DNA of 64,000 nt from Lachnospiraceae bacterium (GCA_022766245.1 JALEPL010000002.1:54115-118114); one strand, 5' to 3'; positions 1 to 8,438 are shown, numbered from the stretch's first letter. A program made the numbers and translations. Notes: generated from the sequence alone by a model not told the origin.

Positions 1-16
1 AAATTTCATCGTTCAT
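1..16 (-). CDS. 5' end of an unidentified leftward gene (partial)
   Basis: Only the first five codons (Met-Asn-Asp-Glu-Ile) are inside the window, so no product can be named. The start is supported by a near-perfect ribosome site read leftward, AAAGGAGG at 31-24, seven bases from the ATG at 16-14. Two leftward promoter-like sequences lie upstream (210-238 and 369-397), which would give it a leader of about 190 or 345 nucleotides. Confidence 0.5.
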
Positions 17-46
17 TCAGTGTCCTCCTTTGAATAATAGGTATTG

Positions 47-78
47 GCAGGAGGCTCTTTTCGTTAGGAACCTCCTGC
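47..78 (-). promoter_or_regulatory. Inverted repeat in the leader of the leftward gene
   Basis: GCAGGAGG (47-54) and CCTCCTGC (71-78) form a perfect 8-bp stem around a 16-base loop, about 16 bases before the ribosome site of the leftward gene. One arm contains AGGAGG itself, so the hairpin resembles the ribosome site and could compete with it. No strong T-run follows in either direction. Function is unknown; a leader regulatory hairpin is a guess. Confidence 0.35.
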
Positions 79-209
79 TTTTGTTGAATTGAGAATAAAA
101 GCATTGATGTTCCTGAATATCTGAATAAAAGACGGCATCACATGTATAAATGCTAAATCGATATAGAAAGTGCGTAGCCGCTATGGCAGCTACCAAATGC
201 TTTGAGTGG

Positions 210-238
210 ATTGTAACACGAGGAAAATTGAAAAACAA
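210..238 (-). promoter_or_regulatory. Leftward sigma-A-like promoter
   Basis: Read leftward: TTGTTT at 238-233, a 17-base spacer, TACAAT at 215-210. It would start transcription near 203 and serve the gene that runs off the left edge. The -35 is only moderately good. Confidence 0.45.
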
Positions 239-259
239 GATTTTTTTATCGAAAGGAGG

Positions 260-362
260 AAAATCGGCAGACTTAGTGCCTGCCGAATATGTCGATCAAT
301 CCAATGAGTTTTAAAAATCCAACCAGCGCCTGGCAAATCAGTTTGATTGGTAAGAATATCAT
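260..362 (-). ncRNA. Candidate short leftward transcript (attenuated leader or sRNA)
   Basis: A leftward promoter at 369-397 predicts a start near 362. About 80 bases later a stem TCGGCAG/CTGCCGA (286-280 with 270-264) is followed by TTTT (263-260), which looks like a weak intrinsic terminator. The segment also holds the self-complementary CCAGGCGCTGG. No open frame with a ribosome site is visible. It could be a small RNA, or an attenuator for the leftward gene. The rest of 1-443 has no recognisable gene. Confidence 0.25.
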
Positions 363-368
363 ATATAA

Positions 369-397
369 ATTTTATGTCCCCCAATGATAGTTGTCAA
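369..397 (-). promoter_or_regulatory. Leftward sigma-A-like promoter
   Basis: Read leftward: perfect TTGACA at 397-392, a 17-base spacer, TAAAAT at 374-369. It diverges from the promoter of the HTH-Uma2 gene, whose -35 begins only 47 bases away. Confidence 0.5.
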
Positions 398-443
398 GAC
401 AACAAAATGGATAGAAAACGGATAAAAAACGGGCGATATTCGG

Positions 444-472
444 TTGACAAGAGAAAATGCTCACACTATAAT
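444..472 (+). promoter_or_regulatory. Consensus sigma-A promoter of the HTH-Uma2 gene
   Basis: Perfect TTGACA (444-449), 17-base spacer and perfect TATAAT (467-472). Transcription should start near 479. This rules out the upstream in-frame ATG at 444, which would lie inside the -35 box, and supports the start at 495. Confidence 0.85.
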
Positions 473-494
473 GGTAAAAAAGGGGGCAGAACTT

Positions 495-1262
495 ATGACC
501 GTGGAGGAAATGAAGAAAAAGAAGCAGGAAAAGGGCTATAGCTATGCACAGATGGCTGAATTGTCGGGGGTTCCTGTTGGGACGATTCAGAAGATTTTTT
601 CAGGAGAGACCACAAGTCCCCGCTATGATACTCTTCAGGCATTGGAGCATCTGTTTGCGGAGCAGCCTATGGTGCAGGAGGAACAGACCTATCAGGTTCA
701 CGCCCAGGGTTCCTATACCGTGGATGATTACCGGGCGCTGCCGGAGGAGCAGCGGGTGGAGCTGATTGACGGTTGTTTCTATGATATGGCGGCACCTACG
801 TTTCTCCATCAGCAGATAGCCGGTGAGATTCACCGTCAGATTGCAAATTATATTCTGGACCATGGTGGAAGCTGCAGACCATTGATTGCTCCGGTGGATG
901 TGCAGCTGGATTGCGATGAGAAAACCATGGTGCAGCCGGATGTGGGGATTTTGTGCCATGAGGACAAGATTGAAAAATGGGGGGTCTATGGGGCTCCGGA
1001 CTTTGTGCTGGAAATCGTATCTCCTTCCACCAGGCGCAAGGACTGCATTAAGAAGCTGGATAAATATATGGATGCCGGTGTGCGGGAATACTGGATTCTG
1101 GATCCCGACCAGAAGAAACTTCTGGTTTACCTGGCGGAGGGGGAGGCTTGCCCGATTATATACGGATTGGATCATCCGGTTCCCATCCGAATTTATGATG
1201 GTGCATTGGAGATTTGCTTGGAAAACATTTTGAAATGGATCCGGGAGGCAGAGGATAAATGA
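495..1262 (+). CDS. XRE-type HTH fused to Uma2-family (DUF820) nuclease-like domain
   Basis: A 255-residue protein of unknown cellular role. Residues about 15-45 form a Cro/CI-type helix-turn-helix (Ala-Glu-Leu-Ser-Gly-Val-Pro, then a Ser/Pro-rich recognition segment). Residues about 73-210 match the Uma2/DUF820 fold, a PD-(D/E)xK nuclease-like family: VELIDG near 88, the PDV motif at 148-150, LEIVSPST at 172-179 and EYWILDP at 198-204. Start 495 is chosen because AAAAAGGGGGC precedes it at good spacing and the promoter overlaps the longer frame. The stop overlaps the next start as ATGA, so it is probably co-transcribed and coupled with the rRNA methyltransferase. Family members are abundant but few have known targets; nuclease activity is inference. 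Confidence 0.8.
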   Translation: MTVEEMKKKKQEKGYSYAQMAELSGVPVGTIQKIFSGETTSPRYDTLQALEHLFAEQPMVQEEQTYQVHAQGSYTVDDYRALPEEQRVELIDGCFYDMAAPTFLHQQIAGEIHRQIANYILDHGGSCRPLIAPVDVQLDCDEKTMVQPDVGILCHEDKIEKWGVYGAPDFVLEIVSPSTRRKDCIKKLDKYMDAGVREYWILDPDQKKLLVYLAEGEACPIIYGLDHPVPIRIYDGALEICLENILKWIREAEDK

Positions 1263-2077
1263 TAACAATTACAGATTTTAATGATTCGGTGCTGGATTTG
1301 TACGCCAGGACACCGGAGGTACAGCTGCTTCGATATCGGGAGCCGAAACCGGGAATATTTATTGCGGAGAGTCCGAAGGTTATTGCAAGGGCTCTGGACA
1401 GCGGATATGAACCGCTTTCCTTTTTGATGGAGCCCCAGGATTTAGAGACTCAGGGAAAGGAAATTCTGGCAAGATGCCCGGATGTACCGGTTTATGGCGC
1501 GGATCAATCGGTATTAAATCAACTGAAAGGATTTTCGCTGACCCGGGGCATGCTTTGCGTTATGAACCGAAAAGTGTTGCCGTCAGTGGAAGAGGTATGC
1601 AGGAATGCCGGCAGAATTGCAGTGTTGGAAGATGTGGTGAACCCTACGAATGTGGGAGCCATCGTGCGGTCAGCGGCAGCCCTTGGAATGGATGGAGTTC
1701 TTTTTACTTCGGGTTGCAGCGATCCTTTGTATCGACGGGCTGTCCGGGTCAGCATGGGGACGATTTTCCAGATTCCCTGGACCATGATTGATGCACAGGA
1801 TTGGCCGCAAGGGACAATGACAAAGCTTCATGAGATGGGCTTTCGCACTGCCGCAATGGCACTTCGTGAAGATTCTGTTTCCATTGAGGATGAGAGGCTT
1901 AGGGCAGAGGAAAGGCTTGCTATTGTTCTCGGCACCGAGGGGGATGGACTGGCGGCGCAAACCATTGCAGACTGCGACTATACCGTACGGATTCCCATGG
2001 CTCATGGTGTGGATTCACTGAATGTGGCGGCAGCCAGCGCAGTGGCATTCTGGCAGATGGGAAAACCGGAGAAATAG
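1259..2077 (+). CDS. SpoU/TrmH-family RNA 2'-O-methyltransferase
   Basis: A 272-residue SPOUT methyltransferase, which would methylate ribose 2'-OH in rRNA or tRNA with S-adenosylmethionine. All three SpoU motifs are present: NVGAIVRSAA at 131-140, LGTEGDGL at 224-231, and IPM...DSLNVAAASA at 245-261. Residues 1-110 form the substrate-recognition N-domain seen in RlmB/TsnR-like 23S rRNA enzymes, so rRNA is the likelier target than tRNA. The exact nucleotide cannot be read from sequence. The start overlaps the Uma2 stop (ATGA). Confidence 0.88.
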   Translation: MITITDFNDSVLDLYARTPEVQLLRYREPKPGIFIAESPKVIARALDSGYEPLSFLMEPQDLETQGKEILARCPDVPVYGADQSVLNQLKGFSLTRGMLCVMNRKVLPSVEEVCRNAGRIAVLEDVVNPTNVGAIVRSAAALGMDGVLFTSGCSDPLYRRAVRVSMGTIFQIPWTMIDAQDWPQGTMTKLHEMGFRTAAMALREDSVSIEDERLRAEERLAIVLGTEGDGLAAQTIADCDYTVRIPMAHGVDSLNVAAASAVAFWQMGKPEK

Positions 2078-2088
2078 GAGGGATTTTC

Positions 2089-2226
2089 ATGGGAACATTT
2101 ATTGTATTAGGAATCTTAATTTTGATTGTGATTGCCATTATTGTCAGCATGGTAAGAGATAAAAAGAAAGGAAAGTCCTTGCAGTGCGGGGGAGATTGTT
2201 CCCGCTGCGGCGGACATTGTCATTAA
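2089..2226 (+). CDS. FeoB-associated Cys-rich membrane peptide
   Basis: A 45-residue protein with one N-terminal membrane helix (about residues 4-22), a basic stretch RDKKKGKS and a Cys-rich tail with CGGDC, SRC and GGHC. This is the pattern of the FeoB-associated Cys-rich family, small peptides usually encoded beside the ferrous-iron transporter FeoB. No feoA or feoB is in this window, so the link to iron is by family only. The ribosome site AGGAGGGA sits just before the ATG, 11 bases after the methyltransferase stop. A strong terminator follows. Confidence 0.75.
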   Translation: MGTFIVLGILILIVIAIIVSMVRDKKKGKSLQCGGDCSRCGGHCH

Positions 2227-2256
2227 TTAAAACCTGGGTTGTCGCCTAAGATAAGC

Positions 2257-2291
2257 GGACAGCGGTGGCTGAGGAACTGCTGTCCATTTTT
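2257..2291 (+). terminator. Intrinsic terminator
   Basis: GGACAGC (2257-2263) pairs with GCTGTCC (2279-2285), followed by TTTTT (2287-2291). It ends the unit starting at 444 and insulates it from the copper operon. Confidence 0.8.
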
Positions 2292-2296
2292 ACACA

Positions 2297-2325
2297 TTGA
2301 CATATACCCCTAGGGGGTATATAAT
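2297..2325 (+). promoter_or_regulatory. Copper operon promoter with embedded CsoR operator
   Basis: TTGACA (2297-2302), 17-base spacer, TATAAT (2320-2325). The spacer is almost wholly filled by a near-palindrome, TATACCCC-TA-GGGGgTATA (2303-2321), of the G/C-block type bound by CsoR-family repressors. Apo-CsoR bound here would block RNA polymerase between -35 and -10; copper would release it. The regulator gene follows directly, so autoregulation is expected. Confidence 0.85.
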
Positions 2326-2415
2326 TCGGACAGATGAGAATAGAAGATATCGGAACCTACATTTAGTGACAGGGAAATTTTGGATGTCTGATTTTCTTCA
2401 TAGGAGGGATAATGT

Positions 2416-2721
2416 ATGGCAGAGAATGAAAAGTGTTGTTGTCACAAAACAAAGGAACGTTCCGAGCAGGAATTCAAGGATTTGATTCATCGTTTGAACC
2501 GAATCGAGGGACAGATTCGGGGAATCAAGGGGATGGTGGAGGCGGATGCTTACTGCCCGGACATTTTGATACAGGTGTCTGCGGTGAATGCAGCATTGAA
2601 CAGTTTTAACAAGGTTCTTCTGGTCAATCATATCAAGACCTGTGTTACACAGGATATCAGGGATGGCAAAGAGGAGACAGTGGACGAGTTGGTGGATGTG
2701 CTGAAGCGTCTGATGAAATGA
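2416..2721 (+). CDS. csoR: CsoR-family copper-sensing repressor
   Basis: A 101-residue all-helical DUF156 protein. The Cu(I) ligand set Cys-His-Cys is visible at C47, H72 and C76, in the arrangement that separates CsoR from the formaldehyde and sulfur-sensing relatives FrmR and CstR. The N-terminus carries an extra CCCH (residues 7-10) that is not part of the classical site and might add metal binding. The ribosome site is AGGAGGG at 2402-2408. It lies 10 bases upstream of copA and behind a promoter holding a CsoR-type operator, so it very likely controls its own operon. Confidence 0.92.
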   Translation: MAENEKCCCHKTKERSEQEFKDLIHRLNRIEGQIRGIKGMVEADAYCPDILIQVSAVNAALNSFNKVLLVNHIKTCVTQDIRDGKEETVDELVDVLKRLMK

Positions 2722-2731
2722 GGAGGAAGAT

Positions 2732-5272
2732 ATGCAGCAATTTCAGGTGACGGGGATGAGCTGTGCAGCCTGCAGTGACAGAGTGGAAAAGGCGGTGTCC
2801 AAGGTGGAGGGTGTGACCTCCTGCTCGGTCAGCCTTTTGACTAACTCCATTGGCGTGGAGGGCACGGCGGATTCCAGAGCTATCATAAAGGCCGTGGAGG
2901 ATGCGGGCTATCATGCATCGGAAAAAGGGGAAGAGAATAGTAAAGGAGATGCGGGAAAGTCAGTGGATGAAGAGGCATTGGCGGACCACGAAACGCCACA
3001 GTTGGTGAAACGTTTGTGGGTGTCCGTAGTATTTTTGTTGATTCTCATGTATTTTTCCATGGGACACATGATGTGGAACTGGCCATTACCGGAATGGATG
3101 GCGGATAATCATGTGGCCATGGGGCTGCTTCAGATGCTCTTAACCATCATCATCATGGTGATCAACCAAAGGTTTTTCATCAGTGGTTTTAAGAGTCTGG
3201 TGAAAGGTGCCCCGAATATGGACACGCTGGTGGCTTTGGGAGCAGGTGCATCCTTTCTTTACAGTACCTACGCACTATTTGCCATGACAGATGCCCAGAG
3301 GCGGAGAGATGTGGATGCAGTCATGGGTTATATGCATGAGTTTTACTTTGAGTCTGCCGCCATGATTTTGACATTGATTACCGTTGGAAAAACATTGGAG
3401 GCCTATTCGAAAGGAAAGACCACGGATGCGCTGAAAAATCTCATGAAGCTAGCACCAAAGACAGCCATACTTCTGCGGGATGGAGTGGAGGCGGAGGTGC
3501 CCATCGAGCAGGTACACCGGGGAGACCGTTTTGCGGTGCGTCCCGGGGAGAGTATTCCTGTGGATGGTATGATCTTAGAGGGAAGCAGCGCGGTGAATGA
3601 GGCGGCATTAACCGGAGAAAGCATTCCGGTGGATAAGGAACCGGGGGATCCGGTGTCTGCCGCCACCATCAACCAGACCGGTTACCTGGTGTGCGAGGCA
3701 TCCCGGGTGGGGGAGGATACCACCTTGTCCCAGATTATCCGCATGGTCAGCGATGCCGCAGCCACCAAGGCACCTATTGCCAAGGTGGCGGATCAGGTGT
3801 CCGGCGTTTTTGTTCCTGTTGTGATTGCATTGGCTGTGATCACAGGAATTGTGTGGCTCCTGGCAGGACAAACAGAGGGCTATGCCCTGACCCGGGCAGT
3901 TTCCGTTCTGGTGATCAGCTGCCCCTGTGCATTGGGTCTTGCCACTCCTGTGGCCATTATGGTGGGAAATGGCGTGGGAGCCAGACATGGCATCATGTTT
4001 AAAACGGCAGCTTCCCTAGAGGCCGCTGGTCGTACTCAAATCGTAGCACTGGATAAAACCGGAACCATCACCAAGGGAGAACCCCAAGTGACGGATGTGG
4101 TGCCAGCGGATGGGGTAAGTCGGGAGGAACTGTTAGAATGCGCCTTTAGCCTGGAAGCAAAAAGTGAACATCCTCTGGCCCGGGCAGTGGTGGCCTATGG
4201 ACTGGAGCAGGGGATTTCTGTCATGGAAGTACAGGATTTCGCCATACATGCGGGAAATGGTCTTCAGGCAGTGGTAAATGGACAGTCGGTGTACGGTGGA
4301 AATGCCAGATTTGTGCAAGAGAAATGTAGCATTTTAAACCAGTGGAAACAGCGGGAAGAGACCTTGGCAAAGGAAGGAAAAACTCCCATTTATTTTGTCA
4401 GAGAGGATAAAATTCTAGGTATCATTGCGGTGGCAGATGTAATGAAGGAGGACAGCCGGAAGGCGGTGTCACAGCTGAAAGACATGGGTATCCGGGTGGT
4501 GATGCTCACCGGAGACCATGAACTGACGGCGCAGGCCATCGGCGCACAGGCCGGGGTGGATGAGGTGATTGCCGGAGTTCTGCCGGAGGGCAAGGAGCAG
4601 GTGATCCGGGAACTATCTCGTCAGGGCAAGGTGGCCATGGTGGGAGATGGAATCAACGATGCACCGGCATTGACCCGGGCGGATATTGGTATCGCCATCG
4701 GAGCAGGAACGGATATCGCTTTGGATGCAGCGGATGTGGTGCTGATGAAAAGCAGACTTTCCGATGTGCCGGCAGCCATCCGCTTAAGTCGGGCTGCCCT
4801 GTGGAATATCCATGAGAATCTTTTCTGGGCGTTTATCTACAACGTCATCGGGATTCCATTGGCTGCGGGAGTATGGATTCCTCTGTTCGGCTGGCAGTTA
4901 AATCCCATGTTTGGGGCGGCAGCCATGAGTCTATCCAGCTTCTGCGTGGTGACGAATGCACTGAGGCTGAATCTGGTTCATATAGACAAAGAACCAAAAA
5001 AGAATAAGAAAAGGAAAGAAACATTATCAAAACAGGAAACAGAGAAAAAGGAGAAAATGAATATGACAAAGACAATGAAAATTCAGGGTATGATGTGCGC
5101 ACACTGTGAGGCTAATGTGAAGGAGGCATTGGAGGCTCTTCCCCAGGTGGATGAGGCAGTGGTGAGCCACGAGGATGGTACAGCGGTGGTTACCTTAAAC
5201 AGTGCAGTTTCAGATGAGGTGTTGAAGGAAACCGTGGAGTCGAAGGATTACAAGGTTACTGAGATTTCCTAG
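2732..5272 (+). CDS. copA: Cu(I)-exporting P1B-type ATPase with N- and C-terminal HMA domains
   Basis: An 846-residue ATP-driven Cu(I) exporter of the cell membrane. In order: HMA metal-binding domain (about 1-68, GMSCAAC with C11 and C14), membrane helices, actuator loop (TGES at 294-297), transmembrane CPC metal site (397-399), phosphorylated Asp D441 in DKTGT, HP at 480-481, hinge GDGINDAP at 638-645, last helices with YN at 703-704 and MSLSS at 732-736. A Lys/Glu-rich linker (about 752-775) then leads to a second HMA domain (778-846, GMMCAHC with C789 and C792). The C-terminal HMA is unusual, because this domain is normally a separate chaperone, CopZ. An internal ribosome site and Met suggest that it may also be made alone (see 5063-5272). 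Confidence 0.95.
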   Translation: MQQFQVTGMSCAACSDRVEKAVSKVEGVTSCSVSLLTNSIGVEGTADSRAIIKAVEDAGYHASEKGEENSKGDAGKSVDEEALADHETPQLVKRLWVSVVFLLILMYFSMGHMMWNWPLPEWMADNHVAMGLLQMLLTIIIMVINQRFFISGFKSLVKGAPNMDTLVALGAGASFLYSTYALFAMTDAQRRRDVDAVMGYMHEFYFESAAMILTLITVGKTLEAYSKGKTTDALKNLMKLAPKTAILLRDGVEAEVPIEQVHRGDRFAVRPGESIPVDGMILEGSSAVNEAALTGESIPVDKEPGDPVSAATINQTGYLVCEASRVGEDTTLSQIIRMVSDAAATKAPIAKVADQVSGVFVPVVIALAVITGIVWLLAGQTEGYALTRAVSVLVISCPCALGLATPVAIMVGNGVGARHGIMFKTAASLEAAGRTQIVALDKTGTITKGEPQVTDVVPADGVSREELLECAFSLEAKSEHPLARAVVAYGLEQGISVMEVQDFAIHAGNGLQAVVNGQSVYGGNARFVQEKCSILNQWKQREETLAKEGKTPIYFVREDKILGIIAVADVMKEDSRKAVSQLKDMGIRVVMLTGDHELTAQAIGAQAGVDEVIAGVLPEGKEQVIRELSRQGKVAMVGDGINDAPALTRADIGIAIGAGTDIALDAADVVLMKSRLSDVPAAIRLSRAALWNIHENLFWAFIYNVIGIPLAAGVWIPLFGWQLNPMFGAAAMSLSSFCVVTNALRLNLVHIDKEPKKNKKRKETLSKQETEKKEKMNMTKTMKIQGMMCAHCEANVKEALEALPQVDEAVVSHEDGTAVVTLNSAVSDEVLKETVESKDYKVTEIS
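5063..5272 (+). CDS. Possible nested CopZ-like copper chaperone (internal start in copA)
   Basis: In frame within copA, AAGGAG (5048-5053) lies nine bases before ATG 5063, with another in-frame ATG at 5057. Initiation at 5063 would give a 69-residue protein, the normal size of free CopZ, beginning MTKTMKIQG and carrying the Cu-binding GMMCAHC motif. The preceding 24 residues of CopA are a Lys/Glu linker with no fold, as if two genes had fused. It may be made as a free chaperone in addition to the fusion; only experiment can show this. The A-rich linker could also produce an SD-like site by chance. Confidence 0.4.
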   Translation: MTKTMKIQGMMCAHCEANVKEALEALPQVDEAVVSHEDGTAVVTLNSAVSDEVLKETVESKDYKVTEIS

Positions 5273-5338
5273 TCTAGCTTGAGTTTCCGTGATTTGGTAC
5301 TTGAAAATAAAACTGCGTAATCTCAAGTAATCAAGAAC

Positions 5339-5367
5339 TTGACCTTGGAAGTAATCGGTGCTATGAT
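5339..5367 (+). promoter_or_regulatory. Sigma-A-like promoter
   Basis: TTGACC (5339-5344), 17-base spacer, TATGAT (5362-5367). It lies in the gap after copA and points at the orphan gene at 5448, which is therefore probably transcribed separately from the copper operon. Confidence 0.6.
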
Positions 5368-5447
5368 GCAAATTGTTGGTGATTGGATGAGTGGATGAAT
5401 CTCTCGGGGGAGAAGATAAAACGATATACGGGAGGAATATTACTACA

Positions 5448-5783
5448 ATGTACAAATCAATTATAAGAGAAGACGGTTCCGACGAATGCATTTATGTGTT
5501 AATAACGGATAAACAAAACGGTGGGGAATATCAGTGGTTTATAGATATGCCGGGTGAGAAAAAAGTCAAAGCTGTGCCGATTGATAATGAAAAGGCACCC
5601 TGTATATCCATCTCAACAAAAGATGTTCGAGAAAGAGGATGGGATGGTCTGCAGATACATTGTGTGAATATGAACGAGGAGTTTGGTGTAAGCAAATCAG
5701 AAAAGACCATATTGTACGGTAGCGCGAGGGAGGCTGAAATGAGTGGTCTGTATGATGCTTCTGCTTTCGGAAGTCGGATGTAG
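5448..5783 (+). CDS. Hypothetical protein
   Basis: I do not recognise this 111-residue protein. It is soluble, with no signal peptide or membrane helix, and its predicted beta-rich stretches (such as CIYVLITD and QWFIDM) suggest a small compact domain. The ATG at 5448 is preceded by CGGGAGG with a rather long 12-base gap. An in-frame ATG at 5391 would add 19 residues but has no ribosome site. It has its own promoter at 5339 and lies between copA and dapF, with no functional hint from context. Confidence 0.55.
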   Translation: MYKSIIREDGSDECIYVLITDKQNGGEYQWFIDMPGEKKVKAVPIDNEKAPCISISTKDVRERGWDGLQIHCVNMNEEFGVSKSEKTILYGSAREAEMSGLYDASAFGSRM

Positions 5784-5801
5784 TTTCAATAATATTTCGC
5801 A

Positions 5802-5830
5802 TAGACTTCCTACTCTGAAAATGGTATACT
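5802..5830 (+). promoter_or_regulatory. Promoter of dapF-murE
   Basis: TAGACT (5802-5807), 17-base spacer, TATACT (5825-5830), 34 bases before the dapF start. Confidence 0.55.
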
Positions 5831-5864
5831 GTGCGTAAGAGAAAATCCTACGGGAGGTATTATC

Positions 5865-6704
5865 ATGAAGTTTACGAAGATGCATGGATGTGGCAATGAT
5901 TACGTTTATGTGAATGTGTTTGAGGAACAGATAAAGGATGAAAATCAATTTGCAATAAAAGTCAGCGACCGCCATTTTGGCATTGGCTCCGATGGGCTTA
6001 TCACCATTGGACCGTCAGAGGTCGCTGATTTTCGTATGCGTATGTATAACGCAGATGGTTCCGAGGGAAATATGTGTGGAAATGGCATTCGCTGTGTGGG
6101 CAAGTATGTCTATGATCATGGCATGACCGATCAGACTACGGTGACAGTGGAAACCAAATCCGGTATTAAGACCTTGAAGTTGCATGTAACGGATGGAAAG
6201 GTGGATTCGGTACGGGTGAATATGGGCGCTCCGGTTCTGGAGGCAGAGAAAATTCCTGCCATTTCCCCCAGCGGTAGCGAAAAGGTAATTCATGAGATGA
6301 TACAGGTGGAGGGGAAGGAATACCCGGTGACCTGTGTATCCATGGGAAATCCTCATTGCATTACCCAAATGCCGGATGTGATGAATCTGGATATTGAGAA
6401 GATCGGACCGGCCTTTGAGCATCATGCCATGTTCCCGGATCGGGTGAATACGGAGTTTATTGAGATACTGTCCCGCAGTGAAGTGAATATGCGTGTCTGG
6501 GAGCGGGGATCCGGTGAGACCTTAGCCTGTGGAACCGGTGCCTGTGCCACAGCGGTGGCATGCATCGTAAACGGACTTACCGATGACCGGGTGCTGGTAC
6601 ATCTGGTGGGCGGTGATCTGCACATCACTTACGACAGAAATGAGAATACAGTATATTTAGAGGGACCGGCGACCACTGTGTTTACCGGTGAAATAGAGGA
6701 GTAG
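5865..6704 (+). CDS. dapF: Diaminopimelate epimerase
   Basis: A 279-residue cofactor-independent racemase converting LL- to meso-diaminopimelate, the last step before lysine and the source of the cross-linking residue of peptidoglycan. Both catalytic cysteines are present: C71 in NMCGNGIRC and C222 in ACGTGAC. The N-terminal MHGCGNDYV is a family signature. The ribosome site is CGGGAGG. It is followed after 19 bases by murE, whose sequence predicts that it adds this same product to the cell-wall precursor, so the pair forms one supply line. Confidence 0.96.
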   Translation: MKFTKMHGCGNDYVYVNVFEEQIKDENQFAIKVSDRHFGIGSDGLITIGPSEVADFRMRMYNADGSEGNMCGNGIRCVGKYVYDHGMTDQTTVTVETKSGIKTLKLHVTDGKVDSVRVNMGAPVLEAEKIPAISPSGSEKVIHEMIQVEGKEYPVTCVSMGNPHCITQMPDVMNLDIEKIGPAFEHHAMFPDRVNTEFIEILSRSEVNMRVWERGSGETLACGTGACATAVACIVNGLTDDRVLVHLVGGDLHITYDRNENTVYLEGPATTVFTGEIEE

Positions 6705-6723
6705 ATTGGATTGGAGAAAAGCT

Positions 6724-8196
6724 ATGATTTTAAAGGATTTGTTGGAAAGATTGGACTATGAAGTGGTGAGCGGTTCCGTGGACATTCCTGTGAAGGAACT
6801 GGTATATGATTCCCGCAAGGTCGGTTCCGAGGATGTGTTTGTATGTATTAAAGGGGCCGTAAGGGATGCCCACGATTTTGCCATGGAAGTGGTGGAGAAG
6901 GGAGCTGCGGCTTTGATTGTGGAGCATGATATCGATATGGCAGTGCTCTCCCAGGCAACTGTGATTAAGGTTGCAGACACCCGTTATGCACTGGCCGTTA
7001 TGGCGGCAGCCTTTTTCGGATATCCTGCAGAGAAGCTTACCACTGTGGGCATTACCGGAACCAAAGGAAAGACCTCGGCCACCTATATGATGAAGGCTAT
7101 TTTGGAGGGGGCCGGGAAGAAGACCGGACTGATTGGAACTATTGAGACCATTATCGGAGAGGAGCATATTCCCAACAACAATACCACACCGGAGTCTTAT
7201 CTGGTGCAGTCCTATTTTGCCCGTATGGTGGAAGCCGGATGTGAATGTGTAGTGATGGAGGTTTCCTCTCAGGGATTGATGCTGCACCGCGTGGCAGGAT
7301 TTACTTTCGATTATGGAATCTTTACCAATATTTCACCGGATCACATTGGACCAAACGAGCACAAGGATTTTGAGGAATACTTAGCCTGTAAGGAACTGCT
7401 GTTCCAGAATTGTCGCTTCGGTATTATCAACCTGGATGATCCACACGCAAAGCATGTGATTGATCATGCTACCTGTGAAATTGAAACTTTTGGTATCACG
7501 GAAAACGCGGATTATCAGGCGAAAAATATTCATCTGTACCGGGAACAGGGCAGCCTTGGCATTTCCTATGACCTTACCGGAAAGGCAGAGTTTCCGATAA
7601 AAGTGGATATTCCGGGACGTTTCAGCGTGTACAATTCTCTATGTGCCATTGTTCTGGGACTGCATTTTGCCCATGATCCGGCAACTCTGCAGCAGGCTCT
7701 GGCTACCGTGCAGGTGAAGGGGCGCGTGGAGCTGATTCCGGTATCCGACCGATATACCCTGATGATTGATTATGCGCACAATGCGGTGAGTCTCACCAGC
7801 ATTTTAGAGACCATCCGGGAATATAATCCGGGACGGATCGTTACAGTGTTTGGCTGTGGAGGAAACCGTGACCGTAATCGTCGGTTTGAGATGGGAGAGG
7901 TGTCGGCAAAGCTGTCTGATCTGTCCGTTATCACTTCCGATAATCCACGATTTGAGAAGCCGGAGGCTATCATTGAGGATATCGTGGTGGGAGCAAAACG
8001 CGGCGGTGGAGATTATGTTACTATTCCGGACCGAAAGGAAGCCATCCGCTATGCTATGGAAAATGCTCAGGATGGAGACGTGGTGATTCTGGCAGGAAAG
8101 GGACATGAGGATTACCAGGAGATTGAAGGAAAGAAGTATCCCATGGATGAGCGGGTTCTTATCAAGGAAATTCTGCAGGAGATGCAGAAGGCTTAG
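6724..8196 (+). CDS. murE: UDP-MurNAc-L-Ala-D-Glu:meso-DAP ligase
   Basis: A 490-residue cytosolic Mur ligase that adds meso-diaminopimelate to the peptidoglycan precursor using ATP. The ATP loop GTKGKT is at 112-117, the carbamylated Lys is probably K223 (ACKELLF), and the C-domain holds IDYAHN at 348-353 and DNPR at 406-409. DNPR is the motif that marks DAP-adding rather than lysine-adding enzymes, in agreement with dapF directly upstream. A TTG at 6706 extends the frame by six codons, but ATG 6724 has a GGAG at proper distance and gives the usual N-terminus. Confidence 0.95.
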   Translation: MILKDLLERLDYEVVSGSVDIPVKELVYDSRKVGSEDVFVCIKGAVRDAHDFAMEVVEKGAAALIVEHDIDMAVLSQATVIKVADTRYALAVMAAAFFGYPAEKLTTVGITGTKGKTSATYMMKAILEGAGKKTGLIGTIETIIGEEHIPNNNTTPESYLVQSYFARMVEAGCECVVMEVSSQGLMLHRVAGFTFDYGIFTNISPDHIGPNEHKDFEEYLACKELLFQNCRFGIINLDDPHAKHVIDHATCEIETFGITENADYQAKNIHLYREQGSLGISYDLTGKAEFPIKVDIPGRFSVYNSLCAIVLGLHFAHDPATLQQALATVQVKGRVELIPVSDRYTLMIDYAHNAVSLTSILETIREYNPGRIVTVFGCGGNRDRNRRFEMGEVSAKLSDLSVITSDNPRFEKPEAIIEDIVVGAKRGGGDYVTIPDRKEAIRYAMENAQDGDVVILAGKGHEDYQEIEGKKYPMDERVLIKEILQEMQKA

Positions 8197-8250
8197 CAAA
8201 TACGCTCATTCATGCAAGCATATTTTGCGATTTTCTTAAGAAGTTTTTAG

Positions 8251-8286
8251 GATTCCAAAAATTTGAAGATTTTTGGAATCTTTTTT
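8251..8286 (+). terminator. Intrinsic terminator of dapF-murE
   Basis: GATTCCAAAAA (8251-8261) pairs perfectly with TTTTTGGAATC (8270-8280) and is followed by TTTTTT (8281-8286). Confidence 0.9.
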
Positions 8287-8373
8287 CGTATAACTAGTGT
8301 AGTTTGTCATTTGTTTGAAATATCGTATTTGTTCAGTATTTTCACAGATACAAAAATTTGTTACAGGAAACAC

Positions 8374-8402
8374 TTGACAAATCGGTTTATCAATATTATT
8401 GT
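8374..8402 (+). promoter_or_regulatory. Probable promoter of the MacAB-like operon
   Basis: Perfect TTGACA (8374-8379) with TATTGT (8397-8402) at a 17-base spacer. The -10 is weak. This makes the apparent TTG start at 8358 impossible and supports ATG 8439. Confidence 0.5.
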
Positions 8403-8438
8403 GTTATTGAAATAATACAACAAAACAAGGAGATAGTT

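Noticed and set aside
190..384. Leftward open frame of 64 codons near the left edge
   Set aside because: It would start with TTG without a ribosome site, runs through a terminator-like hairpin, and resembles no protein I know.
444..494. Longer start of the HTH-Uma2 protein at ATG 444
   Set aside because: It overlaps the perfect -35 box; the transcript starts near 479, downstream of it.
600..1268. 222-codon open frame antisense to the Uma2 gene
   Set aside because: It has no ribosome site and its length follows from the codon bias of the real gene on the other strand.
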